Below, in pieces: positions 17,471 to 25,207 of a DNA stretch of 64,000 nt. Origin of the DNA: Bacillota bacterium (lineage in GTDB: Bacteria; Bacillota; Clostridia; Peptostreptococcales; Anaerovoracaceae); the NCBI GenBank assembly GCA_017437745.1, contig JAFRYI010000023.1, forward strand, positions 99,112 to 163,111. Direction: 5' to 3'. Both the position numbers and the translations under genes were made by a program. Each line of letters starts with the position of its first letter. Position 1 is the stretch's first letter. The notes below the pieces were generated by a model. The model had not been told where the DNA came from, made no database searches, and saw nothing but the letters and a program-made list of their open reading frames with translations.

Positions 17471-18103
17471 TCAGTCCGCGGTCTGAGCTTTGAACTCATC
17501 CCTGAGAATGTCCAGGAAGGCTCCGTTTACGTACCAGACCGTTTCGTAGTGCATGTGCTCCAGAACGCAGGAGTCCCAGAAGAACTGTATCTGAGGGGCG
17601 AATTCCTCGTCCGAGCACCAGAACCTGAACTGCAGCTTAAGTCCGCGGAACACGTCGACGTCGGCTGAAACATCCGCTCCCGGCACCGGCACGGCGCCTA
17701 TGCTCCGCAAGGCATTTTTCAGGTCTTCTTCCCTATGGTCGAAGAGCGCGGCAAGGCCGCCGTAGAACCCGCTGTTGGAAGGAGCCGTTACGGCGCGCAT
17801 CTGCGTGGCCAGCTGCTGCATGCTGACAAGGCATCCGGACGGAACGATGCGGGCGTTGGTCCGGCTGAGCATGTCGTACAGGGAAAGTGCGATCTCGAAG
17901 TCCGCTTCTTCGTAGTCCGCGCCGGCGCTCTTCCTTATCTCCGCCATACCATCTTCGCGGCTTATGCGGCATTCGCGTCCCAGGAAAGTCAGGTAGACGT
18001 ACGATCCGTCCGACTCCAGTCCGAAACGCTCCGCGGCGCTGTCCGCTTCGCCGGCGAAAACCGCCTGCATCTGCCTTTTTGTCTTTTCGTAGTTTGAGAT
18101 CAT
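17471..18103 (-). CDS. DUF3786 domain protein
   Basis: 210 residues, soluble, without signal or membrane helix. The C-terminal half has VPGADVSADVDVF, FRFWCSDEEFAPQIQFFWD and a final helix, a pattern shared with the gene at 26899-27507 (VPGADSSVEFELFPGI, SIWKGDEEFDANAQVLF). DUF3786 proteins are frequently found with corrinoid and acetyl-CoA pathway genes in anaerobes; the biochemical role is unknown. This copy reads away from the acs operon, sharing the intergenic region 18104-18244 with its promoter. The start is the only ATG with the full N terminus; the ribosome site is weak. Confidence 0.7.
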   Translation of the reverse strand: MISNYEKTKRQMQAVFAGEADSAAERFGLESDGSYVYLTFLGRECRISREDGMAEIRKSAGADYEEADFEIALSLYDMLSRTNARIVPSGCLVSMQQLATQMRAVTAPSNSGFYGGLAALFDHREEDLKNALRSIGAVPVPGADVSADVDVFRGLKLQFRFWCSDEEFAPQIQFFWDSCVLEHMHYETVWYVNGAFLDILRDEFKAQTAD

Positions 18104-18165
18104 GTAATAAGTCTATCATACAAGACCTGTCCGCGCAAATATCGTTCGATATTGCAAACACATGA

Positions 18166-18194
18166 TTGCCATTTTATTCACAAAGTAGTAAAAT
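18166..18194 (+). promoter_or_regulatory. Promoter of the acs operon, first half
   Basis: TTGCCA (18166-18171), 17-base spacer, TAAAAT (18189-18194). The same hexamers, spacing and the preceding TGAT occur at 18985-19013 before cooC. The predicted start near 18201 gives a 44-base leader. Confidence 0.7.
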
Positions 18195-18244
18195 AAACTG
18201 AAAAGATATATAGTGTATTTTTGTTTGCGAAAAGAGGCATTTTA

Positions 18245-18526
18245 ATGATCAAAGTCTACCATCACGATCACGACCACGGTTCCGGCCATCACAGCCACGA
18301 AGGCATAACTGCGTTCGAAGGCATACCCCAGGCCGTCGCGATAATCACGTACATGCTGGAGCACAACCGTTCCCACGCGGAGGAGCTCCACAACATCTGC
18401 CACAGGCTGGAAGAGTCCGGCCAGATAGAAGCGGCCGCTCTGATAGACAAGGCTGTCGACCAGTTCAGGAACGGAAACGACGACGTGGAGATAGCTCTGG
18501 AACTGCTTAAGAAGGCGGAGGCGTAG
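18245..18526 (+). CDS. Small protein with His-rich N terminus, probable nickel/cobalt binder
   Basis: 93 residues. Seven His occur in the first 18 residues (His6, 7, 9, 11, 15, 16, 18) with Asp between, a typical soft-metal-binding tail. The rest (about 22-93) is predicted helical, with HNRSHAEELHNICHRLEESG in the middle. I do not recognise a named domain. The ATG at 18245 is preferred to an upstream in-frame ATG because AAGAGG lies 8 bases before it. It opens the acs region and is followed 3 bp later by cooT, a nickel protein, so storage or delivery of nickel for acetyl-CoA synthase or CO dehydrogenase is a fair inference. Confidence 0.65.
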   Translation: MIKVYHHDHDHGSGHHSHEGITAFEGIPQAVAIITYMLEHNRSHAEELHNICHRLEESGQIEAAALIDKAVDQFRNGNDDVEIALELLKKAEA

Positions 18527-18529
18527 AAC

Positions 18530-18715
18530 ATGTGTCTTTCTACTGTTTACAAGCTTAAGGACGGAGAAAAGGAAAAGATCTGCGAATACGTCAGCGGCGT
18601 AAGGAATTCGGACGGAGAGTTCGTGTTCACGGACGTAATGGGCGAGGAAAAGACCGTGCCCGGCAAGCTCAGTTCCATAGATCTCATAAAGAACGAGATC
18701 ATCATAGAAGACTAG
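18530..18715 (+). CDS. cooT: CooT family nickel-binding protein
   Basis: 61 residues, the full length of the family. It begins MCLSTVYK with Cys at residue 2, the residue known to bind Ni(II) in Rhodospirillum CooT, and has the family pattern FTDVMGEEKTVPGKLSSIDL. CooT takes part in nickel insertion into CO dehydrogenase. The GGAGG ribosome site is inside the preceding coding sequence, implying coupled translation. It sits in the nickel-protein group ahead of cooC and the acs genes. Confidence 0.85.
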   Translation: MCLSTVYKLKDGEKEKICEYVSGVRNSDGEFVFTDVMGEEKTVPGKLSSIDLIKNEIIIED

Positions 18716-18738
18716 GCCGTGCCTTCGGGAAGGATGCC

Positions 18739-18963
18739 ATGCGTTACGAAGTGATCCGCGAGATCTACAACAAATGCTCCGGCAATCAGATGCGCGACGT
18801 TTTCGTTTCGGAAGTCGAAACGGACGATCCTCTGGCGTACGTCGAAAGCCTGCTGGAGGGCAAGAAAGTCAGTACCGAAAGATCCGTACTGCCGGACGGC
18901 AGCATCGTAATAGACGCCGACGTTTCCGGACTGCGGCAGCGCTTTACTTTTTCGCCGGATTGA
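18739..18963 (+). CDS. Conserved small protein of the acs region, unknown function
   Basis: 74 residues with no signal or membrane segment. It starts MRYEVIREIYNKCSGNQMRD and ends with a strand-rich part (SVLPDGSIVIDADVSG). One Cys is present at residue 13. I do not recognise the family. An AGGAT site precedes the ATG by 4 bases. It lies 23 bp after cooT and before the second acs promoter, so it is probably cotranscribed with the nickel proteins; a role in metallocentre assembly is a guess from position. Confidence 0.6.
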   Translation: MRYEVIREIYNKCSGNQMRDVFVSEVETDDPLAYVESLLEGKKVSTERSVLPDGSIVIDADVSGLRQRFTFSPD

Positions 18964-18984
18964 CGCTTAGCGGCATTATTGTGA

Positions 18985-19013
18985 TTGCCAACAAGCATTT
19001 AATAGAGTAAAAT
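18985..19013 (+). promoter_or_regulatory. Promoter before cooC
   Basis: TTGCCA (18985-18990), 17-base spacer, TAAAAT (19008-19013), preceded by TGAT exactly as at 18166-18194. Predicted start near 19020, 42 bases before the cooC ATG. Confidence 0.7.
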
Positions 19014-19061
19014 ATATAAGGTTGTGCAAATAACCTAATTTTATAGTTTTTGGAGGACGAC

Positions 19062-19835
19062 ATGTCTGTATATATTCTTGCGGTCGCAGGTAAGGGCGGA
19101 ACGGGTAAGACCACGATCTGCGGCATGCTCATCGACTGGCTCTGCAGCCACGGACGCGGCCCGGTGCTCGCGGTGGACGCGGACGCCAATTCCAATCTCA
19201 ACGAGGTCCTCGGAGTCGAAGTCGAGCACACTCTCGGTGAAATAAGAGAGCTCATAGCCGGCGCGGAGAACGCCGAAGTAAACCCCATACCCGCCAGCAT
19301 CAGCAAGAAGGAATTCATGGACGCCAAGTTCCAGACCGCCCTCATAGAAGAGGACGATTTCGACATGCTCGTAATGGGCCGCACCCAGGGCAAGGGATGC
19401 TACTGCTTCGTGAACGATCTTCTGAGCGCGGAGATCCGCAGGATCAAGGACGCTTACAAGTACATGGTCGTGGACAACGAAGCCGGAATGGAGCATATAA
19501 GCCGCGGCGTGCTGCCCTCGGTGAACTGCATAGTTCTGGTCTCCGACTGCTCCAGAAGGGGCATACAGGCCGCAGCCCGCATAGCCGAACTCGTTAAGGA
19601 GAACGACCTTGGCGTGGACAAGGCAGGTCTGATCGTGAACCGCGCTCCGGAAGGCAAGCTGGATCCGGGAGTGGTGGAAGAGATAGAAAAACACGGACTG
19701 GAGCTGCTGGGCGTAGTCCCTCAGGATCAGACCGTTTACGAATACGACTGCGCGGGTAAGCCCACGGCGTATCTGCCCGACGATTCCCCGGCGCGCGCAG
19801 CGGTCAATAAAATAGCTGAATCGATATTCAAATAA
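19062..19835 (+). CDS. cooC: CO dehydrogenase/acetyl-CoA synthase nickel-insertion ATPase (CooC/AcsF)
   Basis: 257 residues, MinD/NifH-type ATPase. The deviant Walker A is GKGGTGKTT at residues 10-18. VLAVDADANSNL follows, and the CxC motif (KGCYCFVN) that binds a metal at the dimer interface is present near residue 112. YMVVDNEAGMEHISRG is the switch II segment. It loads nickel into CODH or ACS at ATP cost. Start at 19062 is chosen because GGAGG lies 6 bases upstream; a nearby ATG at 19050 would lack a site. First gene after the second acs promoter, followed by acsD. Confidence 0.92.
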   Translation: MSVYILAVAGKGGTGKTTICGMLIDWLCSHGRGPVLAVDADANSNLNEVLGVEVEHTLGEIRELIAGAENAEVNPIPASISKKEFMDAKFQTALIEEDDFDMLVMGRTQGKGCYCFVNDLLSAEIRRIKDAYKYMVVDNEAGMEHISRGVLPSVNCIVLVSDCSRRGIQAAARIAELVKENDLGVDKAGLIVNRAPEGKLDPGVVEEIEKHGLELLGVVPQDQTVYEYDCAGKPTAYLPDDSPARAAVNKIAESIFK

Positions 19836-19871
19836 AAAACTAAAGCACAGAAAGAATCAGGGAGGAAATTT

Positions 19872-20813
19872 ATGTCATTCAAGCGTAATCCGCAGGTCTT
19901 CTCCGGGTCGATCAAAGAAGTGACCATCGGAAACGGAGCGAACGCGGTAACGATCGGCGGCATCAAGACCATGCCGTTGTACTCATTCGACGCGCCGGCC
20001 AAGCACAAGGTAGCCATCGGCGTCGAGATCAGCGATCTGGGTGTGGACAGGAGCCTGCCCGGCCTCGCCGCATATTATGAAGGCGCAGAGACGCTTGCTC
20101 AGATAGCTGAGCGCGCGTCCAAGATGCCCGGAGCCGATTTCGTGGTGCTCGCTCTGGAAGGAGCGGACCCCAACGGCGAAAACAGATCCGTAGAGGACTG
20201 CGTAGCCGAAGCCAAGGAAGTCTTCGAAGCGATAGACCGTCCGCTGGCTATTATCGGATCCAAGAACGTGGAAAAGGATACCAAGCTCTTCAGCGCTCTT
20301 GCAGAAGCGCTGCAGGGAAAGAACGTACTGTTAGTCTCCGCAAGGGAAGAGAACTACAAGACGCTGGGAGCGTCCGTAGTAATGGCTTACGGAAACAAGC
20401 TGTCGGCGGAATCCGCGGTAGACATCAACCTGGCAAAGCAGCTCAACGTTCTGCTCACCCAGATGGGAATACAGCCGGAAGCTTTCGTAATGAACGTAGG
20501 CTCCGCGGCCGCAGGTTACGGATACGATTACGTTGCGTCCACTCTTGACAGAGTAAGGTCCGCGGCGCTTTCCCAGAACGACGTCATGCTTCAGATGCCC
20601 ATCATAACACCGGTGGCTTCCGAGGCCTGGGCCGTCAAGGAAGCGGTCGTGTCCGAGGAAGACATACCCGAGTGGGGCTCCAGAGAATCCCGCGGGATCA
20701 ACATGGAAGTCTGCACTGCCGCAGCTGTCATAGCCGGTGGATCCGATGCTGTACTACTCATGCATCCGCAGTCCGTGGCTACCATTTCCGGAATGATCGC
20801 CGGACTTAAGTAA
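19872..20813 (+). CDS. acsD: Corrinoid iron-sulfur protein small subunit (acetyl-CoA pathway)
   Basis: 313 residues. TIM-barrel-type subunit of the corrinoid/FeS protein that carries the methyl group to acetyl-CoA synthase. Family segments are KRNPQVFSGSIKEV at the N terminus, GVEISDLGVDRSLPGL, and GYGYDYVASTLDR in the second half. It pairs with AcsC, encoded next. GGAGG lies before the ATG. Gene order cooC-acsD-acsC-acsE-acsB has typical clostridial content. Confidence 0.95.
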   Translation: MSFKRNPQVFSGSIKEVTIGNGANAVTIGGIKTMPLYSFDAPAKHKVAIGVEISDLGVDRSLPGLAAYYEGAETLAQIAERASKMPGADFVVLALEGADPNGENRSVEDCVAEAKEVFEAIDRPLAIIGSKNVEKDTKLFSALAEALQGKNVLLVSAREENYKTLGASVVMAYGNKLSAESAVDINLAKQLNVLLTQMGIQPEAFVMNVGSAAAGYGYDYVASTLDRVRSAALSQNDVMLQMPIITPVASEAWAVKEAVVSEEDIPEWGSRESRGINMEVCTAAAVIAGGSDAVLLMHPQSVATISGMIAGLK

Positions 20814-20828
20814 AGGGGGACTATCGAA

Positions 20829-22151
20829 ATGGCATTAAAAGGACTTGACATATTCAAACTTACTCCTAAGACCAACTGCAAGGAGTGCGGAAATCCCACC
20901 TGCATGGCTTTCGCCATGAAGGTAGCCCAGGGCGCTATCGCTGTAGAGAAGTGCCCGCACATGTCGGCTGACGCCATCGCTCAGCTCAGCGAAGCTACGG
21001 CGCCTCCGATGAAGACCATCAAGGTAGGGACCGGTGCCTCCGAGCATACTCTCGGCGGCGAGACGGTTCTGTACCGTCACGAAAAGACCTTCGTTTCCAG
21101 GAGCCTCTTCGCGGTCGACGTTACCGAGAACGCGGACGAAAAGATCGCCGAGCTCGAAAAGATAGACTACGACCGTATCGGCGAGCGCATGTATGTGGAA
21201 GCTCTCAACGTCGAGTGCAAGGACGCAGCGGCGTTTGCTGATACCGTAAAGAAGCTTTCCGAGAAGGACAGGCTGCTCATCCTGGACGTTAAGGACGCGG
21301 CTGCCGCGGAAGCAGCTCTCGAGATCTGCGCCGCCAAGAAGCCCGTACTCAACGGCGCTACCCCGGAGAACTACGCTCAGTTCGTCGAGATAGCAAAGAA
21401 ATACGGCGTAGTACTGGGAGTAAGCGCTCCGGATCTGGACACTCTCTACGATACGACCGCAGCCATAGAAAAGCTCGGATACAAGGACCTGGTCCTGGAC
21501 GTTACCGGCGCTTCAATGAAGGACGCGTTCACTAACGCCGTCGAGGTCAGAAGAGCTGCTCTTAAGGCCAACGACCGCACGTTCGGCTATCCGTCGATCG
21601 TCAACGTCGCCAAGCTCGCCGGAGGCGACCAGTACATGCAGACCGCTCTGGCAACGCTGTTCGTCGTTAAATACGGTTCCATAATCATCATGGACGGAAT
21701 GACCTACGGCCAGGCGCTTCCGCTCTACGGCCTCAGGCAGAACATATTCACCGATCCGCAGAAGCCGATGAAGGTCGAGCCGGGCATCTACCCGCTCAAC
21801 GGCGCGGACGAGAACAGCGTATGCGTAACCACCGTAGACTTCGCTCTTACGTACTTCGTAGTATCCGGAGAGCTGGAGCGCAGCGGAGTTCCGTGCAACT
21901 TCCTCATTTCGGACGCCGGCGGATATTCCGTGCTTACCGCCTGGGCCGCGGGAAAGTTCAGCGCCGGAAGCATAGCCAAGTTCATCAAGGAGCACGGTGT
22001 GGAAGACAAGATAAAGAGCCGCAAGCTCGTTATACCCGGAAAGGCTGCCGTTCTTAAGGGAGAACTCGAAGAAAGACTCCCCGGCTGGACCATAGTTGTC
22101 GCGCCGAACGAAGCCACCGGACTTGTAAAGTTCATGAAAGAGTCAATTTAG
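20829..22151 (+). CDS. acsC: Corrinoid iron-sulfur protein large subunit
   Basis: 440 residues. The N-terminal domain binds a [4Fe-4S] cluster through Cys17, Cys20, Cys25 and Cys42 (NCKECGNPTC, then EKCPHMS). A TIM barrel follows, and the C-terminal domain that holds the corrinoid has FLISDAGGYSVLTAWAAGK. The protein accepts a methyl group from methyl-tetrahydrofolate through AcsE and passes it to the nickel site of AcsB. It begins 15 bp after acsD. Co(II) inactivation is repaired by the RACo-like protein encoded downstream. Confidence 0.96.
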   Translation: MALKGLDIFKLTPKTNCKECGNPTCMAFAMKVAQGAIAVEKCPHMSADAIAQLSEATAPPMKTIKVGTGASEHTLGGETVLYRHEKTFVSRSLFAVDVTENADEKIAELEKIDYDRIGERMYVEALNVECKDAAAFADTVKKLSEKDRLLILDVKDAAAAEAALEICAAKKPVLNGATPENYAQFVEIAKKYGVVLGVSAPDLDTLYDTTAAIEKLGYKDLVLDVTGASMKDAFTNAVEVRRAALKANDRTFGYPSIVNVAKLAGGDQYMQTALATLFVVKYGSIIIMDGMTYGQALPLYGLRQNIFTDPQKPMKVEPGIYPLNGADENSVCVTTVDFALTYFVVSGELERSGVPCNFLISDAGGYSVLTAWAAGKFSAGSIAKFIKEHGVEDKIKSRKLVIPGKAAVLKGELEERLPGWTIVVAPNEATGLVKFMKESI

Positions 22152-22172
22152 GCATAAGACAGGAGGTTAACT

Positions 22173-22958
22173 ATGGCTAAATTCGTTGTAATCGGTGAGC
22201 GTATCCACTGCATTTCACCGGTCATCAAGAAGGCGATGGCAGAGATGGATCCGGAACCCATAATCGCAAGGGCTAAGGAACAGATCGCGGCCGGAGCTAC
22301 TTACATCGACGTCAACATCGGACCGGCGGAAAAGAACGGTCCGGAACTCATGAAGTGGGCCGTAAAGACGATTCAGGAGGCCTGCGACAACGTTCCCCTG
22401 GCGCTCGATACCGCTAACAGGAATGCGATAGAGGCAGGCATTTCCGTTTACAACCGCAGCAAGGGCAAGCCGATAGTCAATTCGGCCGACGCCGGAGACA
22501 GGATCGAGAACATCGATCTTGCGGCGGCAAACGATGCCATAGCTATCGCTCTGTGCTCCAAGGCCGGCGTACCCGCCGACAACGACGAGCGCATGACCTA
22601 CTGCCAGGAGCTCCTGGAGCGCGGAATGGAACACGGAATGGAAGCCGAAGACCTGTGGTTCGATCCTCTGTTCCTCGTAATCAAGGGAATGCAGGACAAG
22701 CAGCTCGACGTTCTGGATTTCATCGGCCAGCTCTCCGACATGGGACTCAACTCCACCGGCGGACTGTCCAACGTTTCCAACGGAACGCCCAAGCTGATCA
22801 GGCCCATACTGGACAGCACCATGGTAGCCATGGCGATGTGCAAGGGCCTTACTTCCGCCATCGCGAACCCCTGCGACAGGAGGCTCATGGAGACCATCAA
22901 GTCTGCCGACATAATCAAGAACCACTTCCTCTACGCGGACTCCTTCCTGGAGATATAA
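22173..22958 (+). CDS. acsE: Methyltetrahydrofolate:corrinoid/iron-sulfur protein methyltransferase
   Basis: 261 residues, a single pterin-binding TIM barrel of normal length. VVIGERIHCISPVIKKA opens the protein; ATYIDVNIGPAEKNG, DTANRNAIEAG and STGGLSNVSNG mark the pterin-binding strands, the last with the conserved Asn. AGGAGGT stands 5 bases before the ATG. It transfers the methyl group of CH3-THF to Co(I) of AcsCD, joining the methyl branch to the carbonyl branch. Methyl-branch genes are not in the window. Confidence 0.96.
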   Translation: MAKFVVIGERIHCISPVIKKAMAEMDPEPIIARAKEQIAAGATYIDVNIGPAEKNGPELMKWAVKTIQEACDNVPLALDTANRNAIEAGISVYNRSKGKPIVNSADAGDRIENIDLAAANDAIAIALCSKAGVPADNDERMTYCQELLERGMEHGMEAEDLWFDPLFLVIKGMQDKQLDVLDFIGQLSDMGLNSTGGLSNVSNGTPKLIRPILDSTMVAMAMCKGLTSAIANPCDRRLMETIKSADIIKNHFLYADSFLEI

Positions 22959-23004
22959 CGTTCGGGCAAAAAACAGTAAGATATAATTTTTGAGAGGTTT
23001 AAAA

Positions 23005-25146
23005 ATGAGTGTGTTAACAGATCTTATCTACGGCGGATCGAATGCCGTTGCCGGACTTACGGAAGGCGCGGTAAACGATGCGATCAAGAAGTACGGAGAA
23101 GATAAGCCGGTAGTCCTTCCCGGAACCGCTTACTTCCTTCCTACGATCTACGCTGCTACCGGCGTTAAGGTAGAAAAGCTCGGAGACCTTCCCGCTTGCG
23201 TCGGAGTCCTCAAGTCCCTCATCACCAACCAGGAGGACCTGGGACAGGCTCTCAACGCAGGACTTGCTACGGCGGTCGGCGCGGAGATCCTGGAAGCTCT
23301 TAAGTACGTAGAGAGCGAGAACCCCTACGAGAACGAGGCCGGCATAGGTTTCGTTCCGGATCCGATAATCCGTTCGCTGGGCGTTCCTCTTGTAACCGGA
23401 GACATCCCCGGTGTTGCTGTAGTCCTGGGCGAGGCTGCTGATCCCGCAGACGTTGCGGCGGTCGTAAGAGATTACCAGGATAAGGGACTTCTTACCTTCC
23501 TCGTAGGAAACGTAATAGACCAGGTAATAGCTCAGGGCGTTAAGATCGGTCTCGAGTACCGTGTCGTACCGCTCGGCCACGATGTTACCGCAGTCATCCA
23601 CGTAGTTACCGTCGCTGTCCGCGCGGCTCTGATATTCGGAGCTCTCAACCCCGGAGATCTCGGCGGACTGCTCAAGTACACCAAGGACCGTGTTCCCGCG
23701 TTCGTTAATACCTTCGGACCTATCGACAACGTCGTAGTATCCGCGGGCGCAGGCGCCATAGCTCTCGGTTTCCCGGTAGTCGTGGACATCGACCTCGGCG
23801 AGAACCAGGTACCCGGAGCTCTCGTTTCCGTACTCGATCACACCGAGACCGTAAAGACTTCCCTTGAGCTCAGAAACATCAAGGTAAAGGCAAAGGCCGT
23901 AAAGCTTCCCGTAAGCTTCGCTTCCGCCTTCGAGGGCGAGATCATCAGAAAGGCCGCTACCTACGCGGAGTTCGATTCCGATCACAACCCGACCTTCGAG
24001 CTCGTTACCATGTGCGAGGACCCCAACGACGTCGAGGACCACAAGATCACCATCGACGGTCCGGACATCCCCGAGGACGCTACCGACATAGTCCGCCTGC
24101 CTCTGGCCACCACCGTTAAGGTGTACGGCGCCAAGATGCAGAAGGACTTCGAGTCCGTAATCGAGCGCAGGTTCCACCAGTGGTTCAACTACATCGAGGG
24201 CGTAATGCACACCGGACAGCGCAACCTGTTCAGGATCCGTATCAGCAAGGATACCTACAATGCCGGACTCAGGCTGAAGGACTTCGCGGAAGTGCTCTAC
24301 AGCATGATAATGGATGAGTTCGACTCCGTAGTCGACAAGTGCGAAGTCACCCTCATCACCGACATAGATAAGGTCAACAAGCTTATGGAAGAAGAGGCCA
24401 TGCCCCGTTACCGCTTCCGCGACGACAGGCTTGCTTCCCTCAGCGACGAGAGCGTAGACGAGTTCTACACCTGCATACTCTGCCAGAGCTTCGCTCCGGC
24501 GCACTGCTGCGTAGTAACTCCCGAAAGACTCGGACTCTGCGGAGCCGTTTCCTGGCTCGACGCCAAGGCTACCTACGACCTCGATCCGACCGGCCCGTCC
24601 CGTCCTATCCCGAAGAAGGGACTCATAGACGAGCGTCTCGGTAAGTACGAGGCTGTAAACGAGGCTGTTGCGGACGCCACCCACGGCGCGGTAGAGAACG
24701 TAACTCTCTACTCCCTGATCGAAGACCCGATGACCAGCTGCGGCTGCTTCGAGTGCATCTGCGGAATAGAGCCTCTCTCCAACGGCGTAGTAGTAGTAAA
24801 CCGCGAATACTCCGGAATGACTCCTACCGGAATGACATTCGGAGAGCTTGCTTCCATGACCGGCGGCGGAGTCCAGACTCCGGGCTTCATGGGACACGGA
24901 CGCCACTTCATAGCCTCCAAGAAGTTCATAAGCGCCGAAGGCGGCATCGCCAGAATAGTCTGGATGCCCAAGGAGCTTAAGGACGACCTCCGCACGAGGC
25001 TCAACAAGACTGCCAAGGAGGTCCTGGGCATAGACGATTTCGTCGACATGATAGGCGACGAGACCATAGCCACCGATCCCGAAGCGCTGCTTGCTTTCCT
25101 TACCGAAAAGGGACATCCCGCGCTTGGCATGGATCCGATAATGTAA
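23005..25146 (+). CDS. acsB: Acetyl-CoA synthase catalytic subunit
   Basis: 713 residues, near the 729 of the Moorella enzyme, so the N-terminal CODH-contact domain is kept. The A-cluster ligands are complete: CILC, a Cys 9 residues after the second one (AHCC), GLCG 10 further, and SCGCF, whose Cys-Gly-Cys binds the distal nickel. ATG at 23005 is used because AGAGG lies upstream. It makes acetyl-CoA from methyl-corrinoid, CO and CoA. The partner CO dehydrogenase (acsA/cooS) is not in the window. A TATAAT word at 22982-22987 hints at an extra promoter but lacks a good -35 box. Confidence 0.97.
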   Translation: MSVLTDLIYGGSNAVAGLTEGAVNDAIKKYGEDKPVVLPGTAYFLPTIYAATGVKVEKLGDLPACVGVLKSLITNQEDLGQALNAGLATAVGAEILEALKYVESENPYENEAGIGFVPDPIIRSLGVPLVTGDIPGVAVVLGEAADPADVAAVVRDYQDKGLLTFLVGNVIDQVIAQGVKIGLEYRVVPLGHDVTAVIHVVTVAVRAALIFGALNPGDLGGLLKYTKDRVPAFVNTFGPIDNVVVSAGAGAIALGFPVVVDIDLGENQVPGALVSVLDHTETVKTSLELRNIKVKAKAVKLPVSFASAFEGEIIRKAATYAEFDSDHNPTFELVTMCEDPNDVEDHKITIDGPDIPEDATDIVRLPLATTVKVYGAKMQKDFESVIERRFHQWFNYIEGVMHTGQRNLFRIRISKDTYNAGLRLKDFAEVLYSMIMDEFDSVVDKCEVTLITDIDKVNKLMEEEAMPRYRFRDDRLASLSDESVDEFYTCILCQSFAPAHCCVVTPERLGLCGAVSWLDAKATYDLDPTGPSRPIPKKGLIDERLGKYEAVNEAVADATHGAVENVTLYSLIEDPMTSCGCFECICGIEPLSNGVVVVNREYSGMTPTGMTFGELASMTGGGVQTPGFMGHGRHFIASKKFISAEGGIARIVWMPKELKDDLRTRLNKTAKEVLGIDDFVDMIGDETIATDPEALLAFLTEKGHPALGMDPIM

Positions 25147-25163
25147 GCTGCTGCTGAGTTTTC

Positions 25164-25197
25164 GACTGCCCCGGGATCATTCCTGGGGCAGTCTTTT
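25164..25197 (+). terminator. Intrinsic terminator between acsB and the activator gene
   Basis: GACTGCCCC-GGatcattCC-GGGGCAGTC with a TTTT end. The T-run merges directly into the AAAGGA ribosome site of the next gene, whose ATG is at 25208. It probably lowers readthrough so that the activator is made in smaller amount than the enzymes. Confidence 0.82.
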
Positions 25198-25207
25198 AAA
25201 GGATCAA

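Noticed and set aside
23014..25116. 700-codon open frame antisense to acsB
   Set aside because: Same effect; acsB on the plus strand has all A-cluster ligands and explains the stretch.
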